Shown here one piece after another: positions 1-6,508 of a DNA stretch of 9,382 nucleotides. The notes beneath the pieces are model-generated. The model did no database searches. It saw only the letters and a program-made list of their open reading frames with translations, and was not told where the DNA came from. A program made the position numbers and the translations under genes. Each line of letters starts with the position of its first letter. Within the stretch, counting starts at the first letter, position 1. The DNA comes from Casimicrobiaceae bacterium (GTDB lineage Bacteria; Pseudomonadota; Gammaproteobacteria; Burkholderiales; Casimicrobiaceae), in the NCBI GenBank assembly GCA_955652025.1, contig CATPAO010000119.1, positions 1-9,382 of the forward strand. Direction: 5' to 3'.

Positions 1-374
1 AGATCGCACAGCGCGGCAAAGCGATCGGCGAGGCGCGCGGGATCGGGATCGTTGCCGGCGACGAGCACCTGCTTGGCACCGAGCCGCGCACCGGTTTCCA
101 GCGCGGGCACGAAAACGCGTACGTCGGTTTCCGGCAACAGTCGGAAGATTTCGATGTCGAGCACGCGCATGCCGGTGTCCGCGAGCCGCTGCGCGGTCTC
201 GCGCACGAGCGGCGTGTCGCCCACCATCGGATGTTGAATCTCTTCGGTCGTCGGCGGCAGGAGTCGCAGGCTGATCGAATCGAAGCCCGCCTCGGCCGCG
301 CACAGGACCATGTCCGGCGGCGCGAGCTCGAGCACCGTCAACGCGGCCAGGCCGATCGGATGTGCCACGGTCAC
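1..374 (-). CDS. TIM-barrel sugar phosphate isomerase/epimerase-like protein, N-terminal part (3' end outside window)
   Basis: About 124 codons are visible before the gene leaves the window at its left edge. The reading frame is open throughout and begins VTVAHPIGLAALTVLELAPP. Its alternating strand and helix pattern (LAALTVLEL, AAEAGFDSISLRLLPP, TGMRVLDIEIFRL, ARLGAKQVLVAG) is that of the first half of a xylose-isomerase-like TIM barrel (AP-endonuclease-2 superfamily). This superfamily includes hydroxypyruvate isomerases, inositol catabolic enzymes and 3-dehydroshikimate dehydratases. I chose GTG at 374 because it overlaps the TGA of the upstream ATPase gene in a GTGA motif, which suggests translational coupling; GTG at 368 is a second possibility. 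It is the distal known cistron of the importer operon, so it probably acts in the cytoplasm on the imported compound or a product of it. The metal-ligand half of the barrel is not visible, so neither activity nor substrate can be assigned. It is distinct in sequence from the complete TIM-barrel gene at 5032-5889. Confidence 0.5.
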   Translation of the reverse strand, partial: MTVAHPIGLAALTVLELAPPDMVLCAAEAGFDSISLRLLPPTTEEIQHPMVGDTPLVRETAQRLADTGMRVLDIEIFRLLPETDVRVFVPALETGARLGAKQVLVAGNDPDPARLADRFAALCD

Positions 375-1111
375 GCCGCCGCGGGCTTCACATGGCCGCC
401 GAGGAACAGACGGTTCAGGTTCGGATCGTGCAAGAGCTCCGACGCCGGACGATCGAGCGCCAAGCGCCCCATTTCCAGTACCAGCGCCCGATTCGCGTAC
501 TTGAGCGCGGTGCGGACGTTCTGCTCGACCATCAGCACCGTTGCCCCGGCGTCGGCAAGCTGGCGCAACAGCGTCATCACTTCCTGCACGAGCTTCGGCG
601 ATAGGCCGATCGACGGCTCGTCGATCAGGAGCACGCGCGGTCGCAACAGCAGCGCGCGTCCGACTTCGAGCTGCTTCTGCTCGCCGCCGGACATCGTCGA
701 CGCCTGGTTGTCGATCCGCTCCTTGATGCGTGGAAAACGCTGCAGGACTTCGTCGATTCGCCCACCCAACTCGCCGCGCGGCAGCGTGATGCCGCCGAGC
801 TCGAGATTGTGGCGCACCGACAGCGATCCGAACAGGTTGCGTCCCTGCGGCACGAACGCGATACCGTCGGCCAGCAACTCGCGCTGCGACTTGCCGTTGA
901 TGCGCTTGCCCTCGAAGCGGACTTCGCCCGAGCGCGGCACCAGCATGCCGAACAGCGTCTTCAGCACCGTGGATTTGCCGGCGCCGTTCGGACCGATCAA
1001 CAGCGTGATCTCGCCCGCTCTGGCGTCCAGCGTTGTCTCGTTGAGGATCGTGAGGCTCGGCGAATAGCCGGCGACGACCTTGTCGAACTCGATGATCTTG
1101 TCGGCGGCCAT
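371..1111 (-). CDS. livF: ABC transporter ATP-binding protein, LivF type
   Basis: A 246-residue cytoplasmic ATPase, the usual LivF length. It shows Walker A GPNGAGKST (residues 40-48), Q-loop region VPQGRNLF (88-95), ABC signature MSGGEQK (140-146) and Walker B VLLIDEP with catalytic Glu165. The residue after the last strand is Gln (MVEQN, 195-199) instead of His, as is usual in LivF subunits. By family it pairs with the LivG-type ATPase encoded just upstream to power import through the two permeases. I chose ATG at 1111, which follows the upstream gene's TGA by one base and is preceded by a GGGGA ribosome-binding site. The open frame extends further upstream, but only inside the livG coding sequence. 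The gene ends in a GTGA overlap with the TIM-barrel gene at 374. Family assignment is firm; the transported substrate is not known and the symbol indicates family only. Confidence 0.5.
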   Translation of the reverse strand: MAADKIIEFDKVVAGYSPSLTILNETTLDARAGEITLLIGPNGAGKSTVLKTLFGMLVPRSGEVRFEGKRINGKSQRELLADGIAFVPQGRNLFGSLSVRHNLELGGITLPRGELGGRIDEVLQRFPRIKERIDNQASTMSGGEQKQLEVGRALLLRPRVLLIDEPSIGLSPKLVQEVMTLLRQLADAGATVLMVEQNVRTALKYANRALVLEMGRLALDRPASELLHDPNLNRLFLGGHVKPAAA

Positions 1112-1112
1112 G

Positions 1113-1856
1113 TCAGTTCCCCAAGTACGCTTCGAGCACCTGCCGATTCGACTGCACATCCGCCGGCGGTCCCTCGGCCAGCACTTTGCCCTCGATCATG
1201 CAGATGACGTGCGGGCAGAGCTTCATGATGAAGTCCATGTTGTGCTCGATGACGACGAAGCTGCCGCCTTGCGCTTTGTTGAGCTCAACCAGGCGATCGT
1301 GCAGTTGATCGACGAGGCTCGGGTTGACGCCCGCGCACGGCTCGTCCAGCAATACCAGCCGCGGCGCCGCCATGAACGCCATCGCGATGTCGATCAGCTT
1401 TTGCTGGCCGTACGACAGGCTTCCGGCCGGCAAATGGGCGACATGCTTCAACTGGAACAGCTCGATCATCTGGTCGGCATGCTCACCCAGGCCCGCGTCG
1501 GGCTTGGCGAAGAGCCGTCCGCCGAGCGTGCCCTTGAATTCCTGCGCCGCGGCGATCAGGTTATCGCGCACCGACAACTTGACGAACACCTGCAGCGTCT
1601 GGAACGTGCGCCCGACGCCGCGCCGCGACAATTCGAGCGGCGACATGCCAGTGACGTCCTCGCCGCAGAACTCGACCTTGCCCGACGTCGGCTCGATCTG
1701 GCCCAGGATGCTGTTGAACAGCGTCGTCTTGCCCGAGCCGTTCGGACCGATGACACCGACGATCTCGCCCGGACCGACGTTGAAGCTCACGCCGTCGACG
1801 GCCTTGATCGCACCATATTGCTTGCGGACGTCTTTGACTTCGAGGAACGGCGTCAT
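1113..1856 (-). CDS. livG: ABC transporter ATP-binding protein, LivG type
   Basis: A 247-residue ATPase beginning MTPFLEVKDVRKQYGAIKAV. It carries Walker A GPNGSGKTT (37-45), the GRTFQTLQVF Q-loop segment (82-91), ABC signature LSYGQQK (147-153), Walker B LVLLDEP (167-173) and the switch His205 in VIEHNMDF. The C-terminal stretch GKVLAEGPPADV is typical of LivG proteins. It would form the nucleotide-binding dimer with the LivF-type protein under the LivH/LivM-type permeases at the inner membrane. ATG at 1856 is chosen because it makes a 4-bp ATGA overlap with the stop of the LivM-type gene and because the domain starts immediately after it. A GGAAGGG stretch about ten bases upstream can serve as ribosome-binding site. 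Substrate unknown; family call firm. Confidence 0.5.
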   Translation of the reverse strand: MTPFLEVKDVRKQYGAIKAVDGVSFNVGPGEIVGVIGPNGSGKTTLFNSILGQIEPTSGKVEFCGEDVTGMSPLELSRRGVGRTFQTLQVFVKLSVRDNLIAAAQEFKGTLGGRLFAKPDAGLGEHADQMIELFQLKHVAHLPAGSLSYGQQKLIDIAMAFMAAPRLVLLDEPCAGVNPSLVDQLHDRLVELNKAQGGSFVVIEHNMDFIMKLCPHVICMIEGKVLAEGPPADVQSNRQVLEAYLGN

Positions 1857-2791
1857 TGGGCCGCGCCCTTCCATGTGTAGCGCTCGGGAATCGACAGCAA
1901 TCCGCCGGGCAGCCAGACCATCAGCGCGACGACGGCGAAGCCGAATACCGCGAGATACCAGTTCTGCATGAAGCGCAGCCACTCGGGCAACAGGATGATG
2001 ATCACCGTGCCGAGGACCGGCCCGAAAAAGCGTCCGGATCCGCCGACGATCACCGCGAGCAGCATCATCAGCGACGTCGAGACGTGGAACGGCGCCGGTT
2101 CGACAAATTGCACCAGTGCGGCGAAAAAGACGCCGGCGATGCCCGCGCATGCCGCGCCGATCGCGAACGCGAGCAGCGTGTACGCGGTGATGTTGACGCC
2201 AAGGCTCTCGGCGCGGATCGGATTGTCGCGCAGCGCCGCGAACGCGCGGCCCCACGGCGAGCGCAGCAGCCAGCCCAGCACAGCGATCAGCAGGATCGTG
2301 AAAAACAGCGTGAACCAGAAGAACGGCAGCGACCCGTCGAGCGACAGGCCAAGGAGCGACGGCCGCGGCACGCCGGAGATGCCGAAGGTTCCGCCGGTGA
2401 TGTTCTCCTCGTTGCGCATGATGAGAAACACGAGCACGTTGAATCCAAGCGTCGCGAACGCGAGGTAATGGTGCTGGACGCGCAGCGCGGGAAAACCCAG
2501 CGCCAGTCCGACCGCGAAGCAGGCGACCGCAGCGATCGGCAAGACCATCAGAAACGGCAGCCCCGCCTTGAGCGCGATGGCGGCGATATACGCGCCGATG
2601 CCGAAGAACGCCGCCTGGCCGAGCGACATCTGGCCCGCGTACCCGACAGTGAGGTTGAGACCGTAGGTCGCCATCAGGTAGACACAGAACAACGTGCAGA
2701 GATAGATGCCGTAGTTTTTGAGAAACACCGGCAACACCGCGAACGCGACGAGCATGGCAGCCAGCGCGATGTTCTTTGCGTTCGTGTTCAT
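1853..2791 (-). CDS. livM: Branched-chain amino acid-type ABC transporter permease, LivM type
   Basis: A 312-residue integral inner-membrane protein with many hydrophobic segments. After a short hydrophilic start (MNTNAKN) it has a first membrane segment, then the family hallmark GLNLTVGYAGQMSLGQAAFF followed by GIGAYIAA. It continues with FPALRVQHHYLAFATLGFN and the cytoplasmic coupling loop GRAFAALRDNPIRAESLGVN, which contacts an ATPase. It ends in VGGSGRFFGPVLGT and LPGGLLSIPERY, also typical of LivM. ATG at 2791 overlaps the TGA of the LivH-type gene (ATGA), with GAGGAG about eight bases before it. The open frame continues upstream only as a shadow of the LivH gene. It forms the translocation pore with the LivH-type subunit. 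No anomaly seen. Confidence 0.5.
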   Translation of the reverse strand: MNTNAKNIALAAMLVAFAVLPVFLKNYGIYLCTLFCVYLMATYGLNLTVGYAGQMSLGQAAFFGIGAYIAAIALKAGLPFLMVLPIAAVACFAVGLALGFPALRVQHHYLAFATLGFNVLVFLIMRNEENITGGTFGISGVPRPSLLGLSLDGSLPFFWFTLFFTILLIAVLGWLLRSPWGRAFAALRDNPIRAESLGVNITAYTLLAFAIGAACAGIAGVFFAALVQFVEPAPFHVSTSLMMLLAVIVGGSGRFFGPVLGTVIIILLPEWLRFMQNWYLAVFGFAVVALMVWLPGGLLSIPERYTWKGAAQ

Positions 2792-3666
2792 ACCTTGCGC
2801 TCCTCGGGCTTGCCGAGCAGGCCTTCGGGGCGGAACAGGATGACGACCAGGAACAGCACGAGCGCCACGCCTTCCTTGTACGCCGGCGAGACGTAGAATC
2901 CGACGACGTTCTCGAGGACGCCGATCAGCACGCCGCCGAGCAGCGCGCCGCGCGTCTGATTGAAGCCGCCGATGATCGCCGCGAAGAACGCCTTCTGGCC
3001 GATCGAGTCGCCCATGTCGAACTTCGCGAGGTACGTCGGCGTCACGAGCAGCGCCGCGACCACGGCCAGGATCGCGTTGATCATGAATACGTAGAGCACC
3101 ATCCGCTTGACGTTGATGCCGAGCACCTTCGCGGCATCGGTGTTCTGCGCGACCGCCTGCATCGCCCGGCCGGTCACCGTTTTGTTCAGGAACAATTGCA
3201 AGCCGATCACGATCAGCCCGGCGAGCAGCAGCGTTCCGATGTCCGCGTACGAGATCGTGACGCCGGCGACCGAAAACTGCCCGGCCGAGAACGAGCTCGG
3301 AAACGGATGCGCCTCGGCGCTGTAACCCGCCTTGACCAGCTGCTTCAATCCGACCGACAGGCCGAGCGTGGCGATGACGAGCGGAATGACGCCGTGGCGG
3401 ATCAGCGGATCGACGATCACGCGTTTGAACCCGACGCCCAGCACCAGCATCGCGGCCACGCAGGTGAGCAGGAACGACAGCCACAGCGGCGCCCCCACGA
3501 AGTTCATGAAAAAGAGCATTCCAAATGCTGGCAGCATCACGAACTCGCCCTGGGCGAAGTTGATCGTCCCCGACGCTTGCCACAGCAACGTGAACCCGAG
3601 CGCCGCGAGCGCGTAGATCGCGCCGGTCGCGGTGCCGGACACGACGAGTTGAATCAGGTCCCCCAC
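2788..3666 (-). CDS. livH: Branched-chain amino acid-type ABC transporter permease, LivH type
   Basis: A 292-residue multi-spanning inner-membrane permease. Hallmarks are LVVSGTATGAIYALAALGFT near the N-terminus, QASGTINFAQGEFVML, the coupling loop GRAMQAVAQNTDAAKVLGIN, and the C-terminal AAIIGGFNQTRGALLGG and LFRPEGLLG segments. The start is GTG at 3666, supported by GGAGGA six to seven bases upstream (3673-3678). No ATG in this frame lies close to the start of homology, so the GTG start is needed. The gene begins 89 bases after the stop of the binding-protein gene; the gap contains a strong GC hairpin (3701-3725). It overlaps the LivM-type gene by four bases. By family it makes the membrane channel with the LivM-type subunit. 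Substrate is not determined by the sequence. Confidence 0.5.
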   Translation of the reverse strand: MGDLIQLVVSGTATGAIYALAALGFTLLWQASGTINFAQGEFVMLPAFGMLFFMNFVGAPLWLSFLLTCVAAMLVLGVGFKRVIVDPLIRHGVIPLVIATLGLSVGLKQLVKAGYSAEAHPFPSSFSAGQFSVAGVTISYADIGTLLLAGLIVIGLQLFLNKTVTGRAMQAVAQNTDAAKVLGINVKRMVLYVFMINAILAVVAALLVTPTYLAKFDMGDSIGQKAFFAAIIGGFNQTRGALLGGVLIGVLENVVGFYVSPAYKEGVALVLFLVVILFRPEGLLGKPEERKV

Positions 3667-3700
3667 GGCGTCTCCTCCGAGCGGACCGTCGCCCTGGCCG

Positions 3701-3725
3701 GGCGTCCCCGCAACGCGGGGGCGCC
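3701..3725 (-). promoter_or_regulatory. GC-rich stem-loop between binding-protein and permease genes
   Basis: The stem has ten GC pairs: arms GGCG and CCCCGC pair with GCGGGG and CGCC around a GUU loop. One C/A mismatch separates the two halves on the transcribed (minus) strand. It begins about 31 bases after the binding-protein stop codon. No T-run follows it, so it does not look like a simple intrinsic terminator. Its position fits an mRNA-stabilising or attenuating hairpin that keeps binding-protein expression above that of the permeases, as known for other binding-protein-dependent importers. The function is inference; the hairpin itself is plain in the sequence. Confidence 0.5.
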
Positions 3726-3755
3726 ATGCGAAGACACGGACCCTTGGGTGCGGCG

Positions 3756-4901
3756 CTATTTGGCCAAGGCCGACGGCAACGTCGCCGTCACCACCTGCTT
3801 GCCATTTTCCACCTTGACCAGGAAGCTCTCGCGATCGAGGTCGCCGTTCTGGTCGAACGTAACGTCCAACAGGACGCCCGGATAGTCCTTGGCGGAGATC
3901 TTCGCGCCGTGCAACGCCTTTGCGAACTCCTTGGAATCGACTTTCTTGTTCTTTTCGGTGATCGCCTTGACCACGTACATGCCGCTGTAGCCCTTCATGC
4001 CGTTGTGGTCGCTCTTGTACTTGTACTCGGCCTGGAATTTCTTGTCGAAGTCCTTGATCGCCGGCTGTGGCGCGTCGACGGTGAGGCCGACGTGCGCGAG
4101 TGCCCCGTTGGCGGCGTCGCCGGCGAGCTCGATGACCTTCTGACCGGTCAAGGTTGTTTCGCCGATGATCGGCTTGTCGTAGCCTTGCTTCTTGAGCTCG
4201 CGCAGCGCGCGCGCCGATTCTTCTTCGTTCGTGTAGACGAACAACGCGTCGGCGTTCGCCTGCTTGACCTTGAGCACGGCGCCCGAGAAGTCGACCTGTC
4301 CCGGGTCGGTCGAGACGTCGGCGACCACCTTGATGCCGGCGGCGTCGAGCGCCTTCTGCATCGAGTCGCGGCCGCCCTTGCCGAAGTCGTTGTTGACCCA
4401 GATCATCGCGACGGTTTTCGCCTTGACGCCGTCCTTGATGTACTTGGCGAGCTTCGGCATCGCGGTCGATTGCGTGAACGACGTGCGAAACACGTACGGA
4501 TTGCCCTGCTGCGTGATGTTGGCCGCCTCGCCGCCGGTGAAATTCGGGATTTCGGCGCGCTTCGTTTCCGCCATGCTGACGATGAACGACCCCGAAAACA
4601 CCGGACCCATCACGACATACGCGCCCTGGTCGACGGCCTTTTGCGCAAGCGCCTTGGCGACGCCGGGGTTCGACTGCGTGTCGAGCGTCGTGTATTCGAT
4701 CTTGCGGCCCAGAATGCCTCCCGCCGTGTTGATTTCCTTGACCGCGAGTTTGACGCCGTTGTCGAAGTTGGTGCCGGCCGTCGTGCCGGTCCCCGACAGC
4801 TCCATCAATCCGACGATCGTGATCGGGGCTTGTTGCGCGAGCGACGGCGTGGCGGCCGAAAGGACGAGCGCCGCGACCGCGAGCCGAGTCAAGCGTTTCA
4901 T
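3756..4901 (-). CDS. Periplasmic substrate-binding protein of a branched-chain amino acid-type (HAAT) ABC importer
   Basis: A 381-residue secreted protein. Residues 1-22 form a Sec signal peptide: basic MKRLTR, hydrophobic core LAVAALVLSAA, and likely cleavage after SLA before QQAPITIVG. The mature part is a type I periplasmic binding fold (Peripla_BP_6, LivK-like): PITIVGLMELSGTG, GGILGRKIEYTTLDTQSNP, VMGPVFSGS, FRTSFTQSTAM, VNNDFGKGGRDS and ITEKNKKVDSKEFAKAL. Length matches the family. ATG at 4901 is chosen for the signal peptide and the excellent GGAGG site just upstream. It is the first importer cistron and delivers the ligand to the LivH/LivM-type permeases. Homologues bind branched-chain amino acids, urea, amides or aromatic acids. 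The surrounding genes favour an aromatic or hydroaromatic acid, but this is inference from context. It lies 130 bases downstream of the TIM-barrel gene, the largest gap in the operon. Confidence 0.5.
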   Translation of the reverse strand: MKRLTRLAVAALVLSAATPSLAQQAPITIVGLMELSGTGTTAGTNFDNGVKLAVKEINTAGGILGRKIEYTTLDTQSNPGVAKALAQKAVDQGAYVVMGPVFSGSFIVSMAETKRAEIPNFTGGEAANITQQGNPYVFRTSFTQSTAMPKLAKYIKDGVKAKTVAMIWVNNDFGKGGRDSMQKALDAAGIKVVADVSTDPGQVDFSGAVLKVKQANADALFVYTNEEESARALRELKKQGYDKPIIGETTLTGQKVIELAGDAANGALAHVGLTVDAPQPAIKDFDKKFQAEYKYKSDHNGMKGYSGMYVVKAITEKNKKVDSKEFAKALHGAKISAKDYPGVLLDVTFDQNGDLDRESFLVKVENGKQVVTATLPSALAK

Positions 4902-5031
4902 CGGTTCCTCCAGGGATTTGTACGTTGATTTGACTGGACCGCCGCAGCCGCGAGATGCGGAGCGAAATGCGATTGCGCGGCCGTAATACGCTGTAACGCG
5001 GTGTTTCTTGCATCCACCGACGCGATCTCCT

Positions 5032-5889
5032 TCATAGCGCCGGTGTCGGGGCAATCGTGTCGACGATCCACTGTGCCGCTTTCCGCGCGCGGGCAACGAT
5101 CGACGCCGGCGCAAGATGCAGATATTCGTCGTTGAACACTTCGAAAACATAGTCGCCGCGGTAGCCGGCCGTATGGATCTTGCGAATCAGCTCGGCGATG
5201 ATGCTCCGGTGCGCGCTTTCGTTCGGGAACGCGCGCCGATGGTCGGCCGTCTCAGTGATATCGCGAAGATCGCCCAGATAGTCGGCAAGCTGCACGAGGA
5301 AGATCCGCTCACCGGGAATGGCGTCGAGCGCGGCCAGCGATGTGCCACGGGCGAGCAAGTGAAACGCATTGATGAGAACGCCAAGATTCTCGCGGTTCGC
5401 GCGCTGCACCGCGTCCCAAACGGCCGGGTATTCGCTGATCCAGCGTCCCCAGGCCGGCGCGCCGAATGCGACGCGGATGCCGCGCCGCGCCGCCAAGTCT
5501 GCCAGTGCGGCGAGATCGTCGGCGACCCTTTCGCGGTTGTCCTGCGCGTACGGCGATGTCGACGAGGCCACGACGAGCACGGGCGCGCCGACCGCCTCCA
5601 TCAGGTCCATCAGCGATTGGGCGATGTCGATTTTGTATTCGCGCAGGTGTCCTTCGAGCCCCTCGTAGTCGCGCAAAAGCTGGAAGCTCGTCACGCGGAG
5701 CCCGCTCGCGCGGATCGCGGCGACGGCGCCCGGGACGCCGCCGGCGTGCGACACCAAGTCCTTGGCCCAGATTTCGATCCCGCCGAAGCCGGCGTCGCGC
5801 GTGACCGCGAGCTTGTCCTCGAGCGAACCCGCGAGGGTCACCGTATCGATCGCAAAGCGCGCGAGATCCATGGGCGGCAGGACCGTCAT
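5032..5889 (-). CDS. TIM-barrel protein related to bacterial 3-dehydroshikimate dehydratases, with altered metal site
   Basis: A 285-residue xylose-isomerase-like TIM-barrel protein. Segments such as TLAGSLEDKLAVTRDAGFGGIE (one region, residues 18-39), APAWGRW (144-150), LGVLINAFHLLARG (169-182), IFLVQLADY (196-204) and FEVFND (249-254) match the pattern of QuiC-type dehydratases, which convert 3-dehydroshikimate to protocatechuate using a divalent metal. In that family I recall ligands Glu, Asp, Gln and Glu in the contexts YEALAWGRH, LDSFH, QLAD and EVFND. Here Gln200 and Glu250 are kept, but Gly143 stands at the first site and Asn174 at the second. The PGxG motif after the QLAD segment is also absent (FPNES, 221-225). 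It may be a pseudo-enzyme or have another activity. ATG at 5889 overlaps the TGA of the dehydrogenase remnant (ATGA). The family call is good, the function open. Confidence 0.5.
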   Translation of the reverse strand: MTVLPPMDLARFAIDTVTLAGSLEDKLAVTRDAGFGGIEIWAKDLVSHAGGVPGAVAAIRASGLRVTSFQLLRDYEGLEGHLREYKIDIAQSLMDLMEAVGAPVLVVASSTSPYAQDNRERVADDLAALADLAARRGIRVAFGAPAWGRWISEYPAVWDAVQRANRENLGVLINAFHLLARGTSLAALDAIPGERIFLVQLADYLGDLRDITETADHRRAFPNESAHRSIIAELIRKIHTAGYRGDYVFEVFNDEYLHLAPASIVARARKAAQWIVDTIAPTPAL

Positions 5890-6430
5890 GCCAACATGGC
5901 GACCGCCCGCAACTCGTCGGGCGTCACCTGGCCGAATTCGAAAAATTCGCGATAGAGCGGAATCGGCTCGAACAGCATCTCGGTGCCGACCTGGATCGGA
6001 CGGCCCCGAGCGCGCGCTGGCTGCAGGAGCAGCGTCATTACCTGCTTCATCACCACTTCGCCGACGAAGGTCCTCGGCGCCAGTCGGGCGACGTCGATCG
6101 GCAGCGAATCGCCGGGGTTCATGCCGAACGGTGTCGCGTTCACCACGAGGTCGAATCCGGTCGGATCGCGCGTGCCGGTCGGTACGTCGAGCCGGGATAA
6201 TGCCGGCGCAGTCGCGATGCGAGGGCGTCGGCGTTCTCCGCGTTCGTGTCGAACATCGTAAGACCCGCGACGCCGCTCGCGGCGAGTCCGGCGGCGATCG
6301 CCGAGCCGACGCCACCGGTCCCGACCACCAGGCAGCGCGCGCCCTCGAGCTCGAATCCCATCCCGGCGCGTCGCGGACGGTGATCGTCCCGGCGGGATAT
6401 CAAGAGCCTGCGGCCTGTGCCAGCTTTCAC
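5886..6430 (-). pseudogene. Shikimate/quinate 5-dehydrogenase remnant: N-terminal domain missing and one frameshift
   Basis: The dinucleotide-binding half of a shikimate dehydrogenase-family enzyme is split over two frames. The first piece (6430-6140) starts at GTG behind a GGAGG site. From about residue 22 it reads GFELEGARCLVVGTGGVGSA, then FDTNAENADALASRL and RRHYPG; Asp61 after the second strand suggests NAD rather than NADP. Homology then moves to another frame near 6191, resuming as LDVPTGTRDPTGFDLVVNATPFGM and ending VGTEMLFEPIPLYREFF at 5886. One missing base (for example one C of GGCCTC) explains the shift. The whole is about 180 codons against roughly 270-290 in the family, and the catalytic N-terminal domain with its Lys/Asp pair is absent. 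The usual Gln in FEQIP is Pro, and TPLL is TLLL. It once probably oxidised quinate or shikimate for the neighbouring TIM-barrel enzyme. A sequencing error could explain the frameshift but not the missing domain. Confidence 0.5.
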
Positions 6431-6469
6431 GCCATCCTCCAGTGCGGTCGATGCTGTTCTAATATGTAG

Positions 6470-6485
6470 CTAACGAACAAGTTAG
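6470..6485. promoter_or_regulatory. Palindrome CTAAC-N6-GTTAG over the -10 region of the operon promoter
   Basis: Perfect 5-bp arms (6470-6474 and 6481-6485) are separated by six bases. The element covers the proposed -10 (6479-6484) and start point of the minus-strand operon, the place expected for a repressor. The size and look resemble TetR-family operators, so the TetR protein encoded at 7494-8165 is a candidate binder. Short arms like these can also arise by chance. Confidence 0.5.
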
Positions 6486-6507
6486 TACATGCACCCAATC
6501 ATGTCAA
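6479..6507 (-). promoter_or_regulatory. Sigma70-type promoter for the minus-strand operon
   Basis: Reading the minus strand, a perfect -35 box TTGACA lies at 6507-6502, followed by a 17-base spacer and a weak -10 TAACTT at 6484-6479. The start point would fall near 6472, about 40 bases before the GTG at 6430. A strong -35 with a poor -10 is consistent with regulated expression. The large inverted repeat lies immediately upstream, centred near -52, where an activator would contact polymerase. Assigned by eye. Confidence 0.5.
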
Positions 6508-6508
6508 T

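Noticed and set aside
231..1067. Long plus-strand open frame opposite the LivF-type gene, and similar long frames opposite the other genes
   Set aside because: Arg/Ser-rich translations with no domain pattern, antisense to clear ABC, permease and binding-protein genes. They are shadows of GC-rich coding sequence.
3701..3725. Intrinsic terminator after the binding-protein gene
   Set aside because: The stem is strong but no T-run follows on the minus strand, and the permease and ATPase genes downstream need read-through.
4920..5010. Independent promoter for the binding-protein gene
   Set aside because: I could not find a convincing -35/-10 pair at 16-18 base spacing; only weak matches and a short CCGCA/TGCGG stem are present.
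2792..5013. Apparent N-terminal extensions of the minus-strand frames of the LivG, LivM and LivH genes, suggesting fusion proteins
   Set aside because: The extensions read other genes out of frame. Real starts are fixed by ATGA overlaps, ribosome-binding sites and the start of family homology.
6185..6200. Programmed -1 frameshift in the dehydrogenase
   Set aside because: No slippery heptamer or downstream stem is visible near 6191, and the N-terminal domain is missing anyway, so mutation or sequencing error is simpler.
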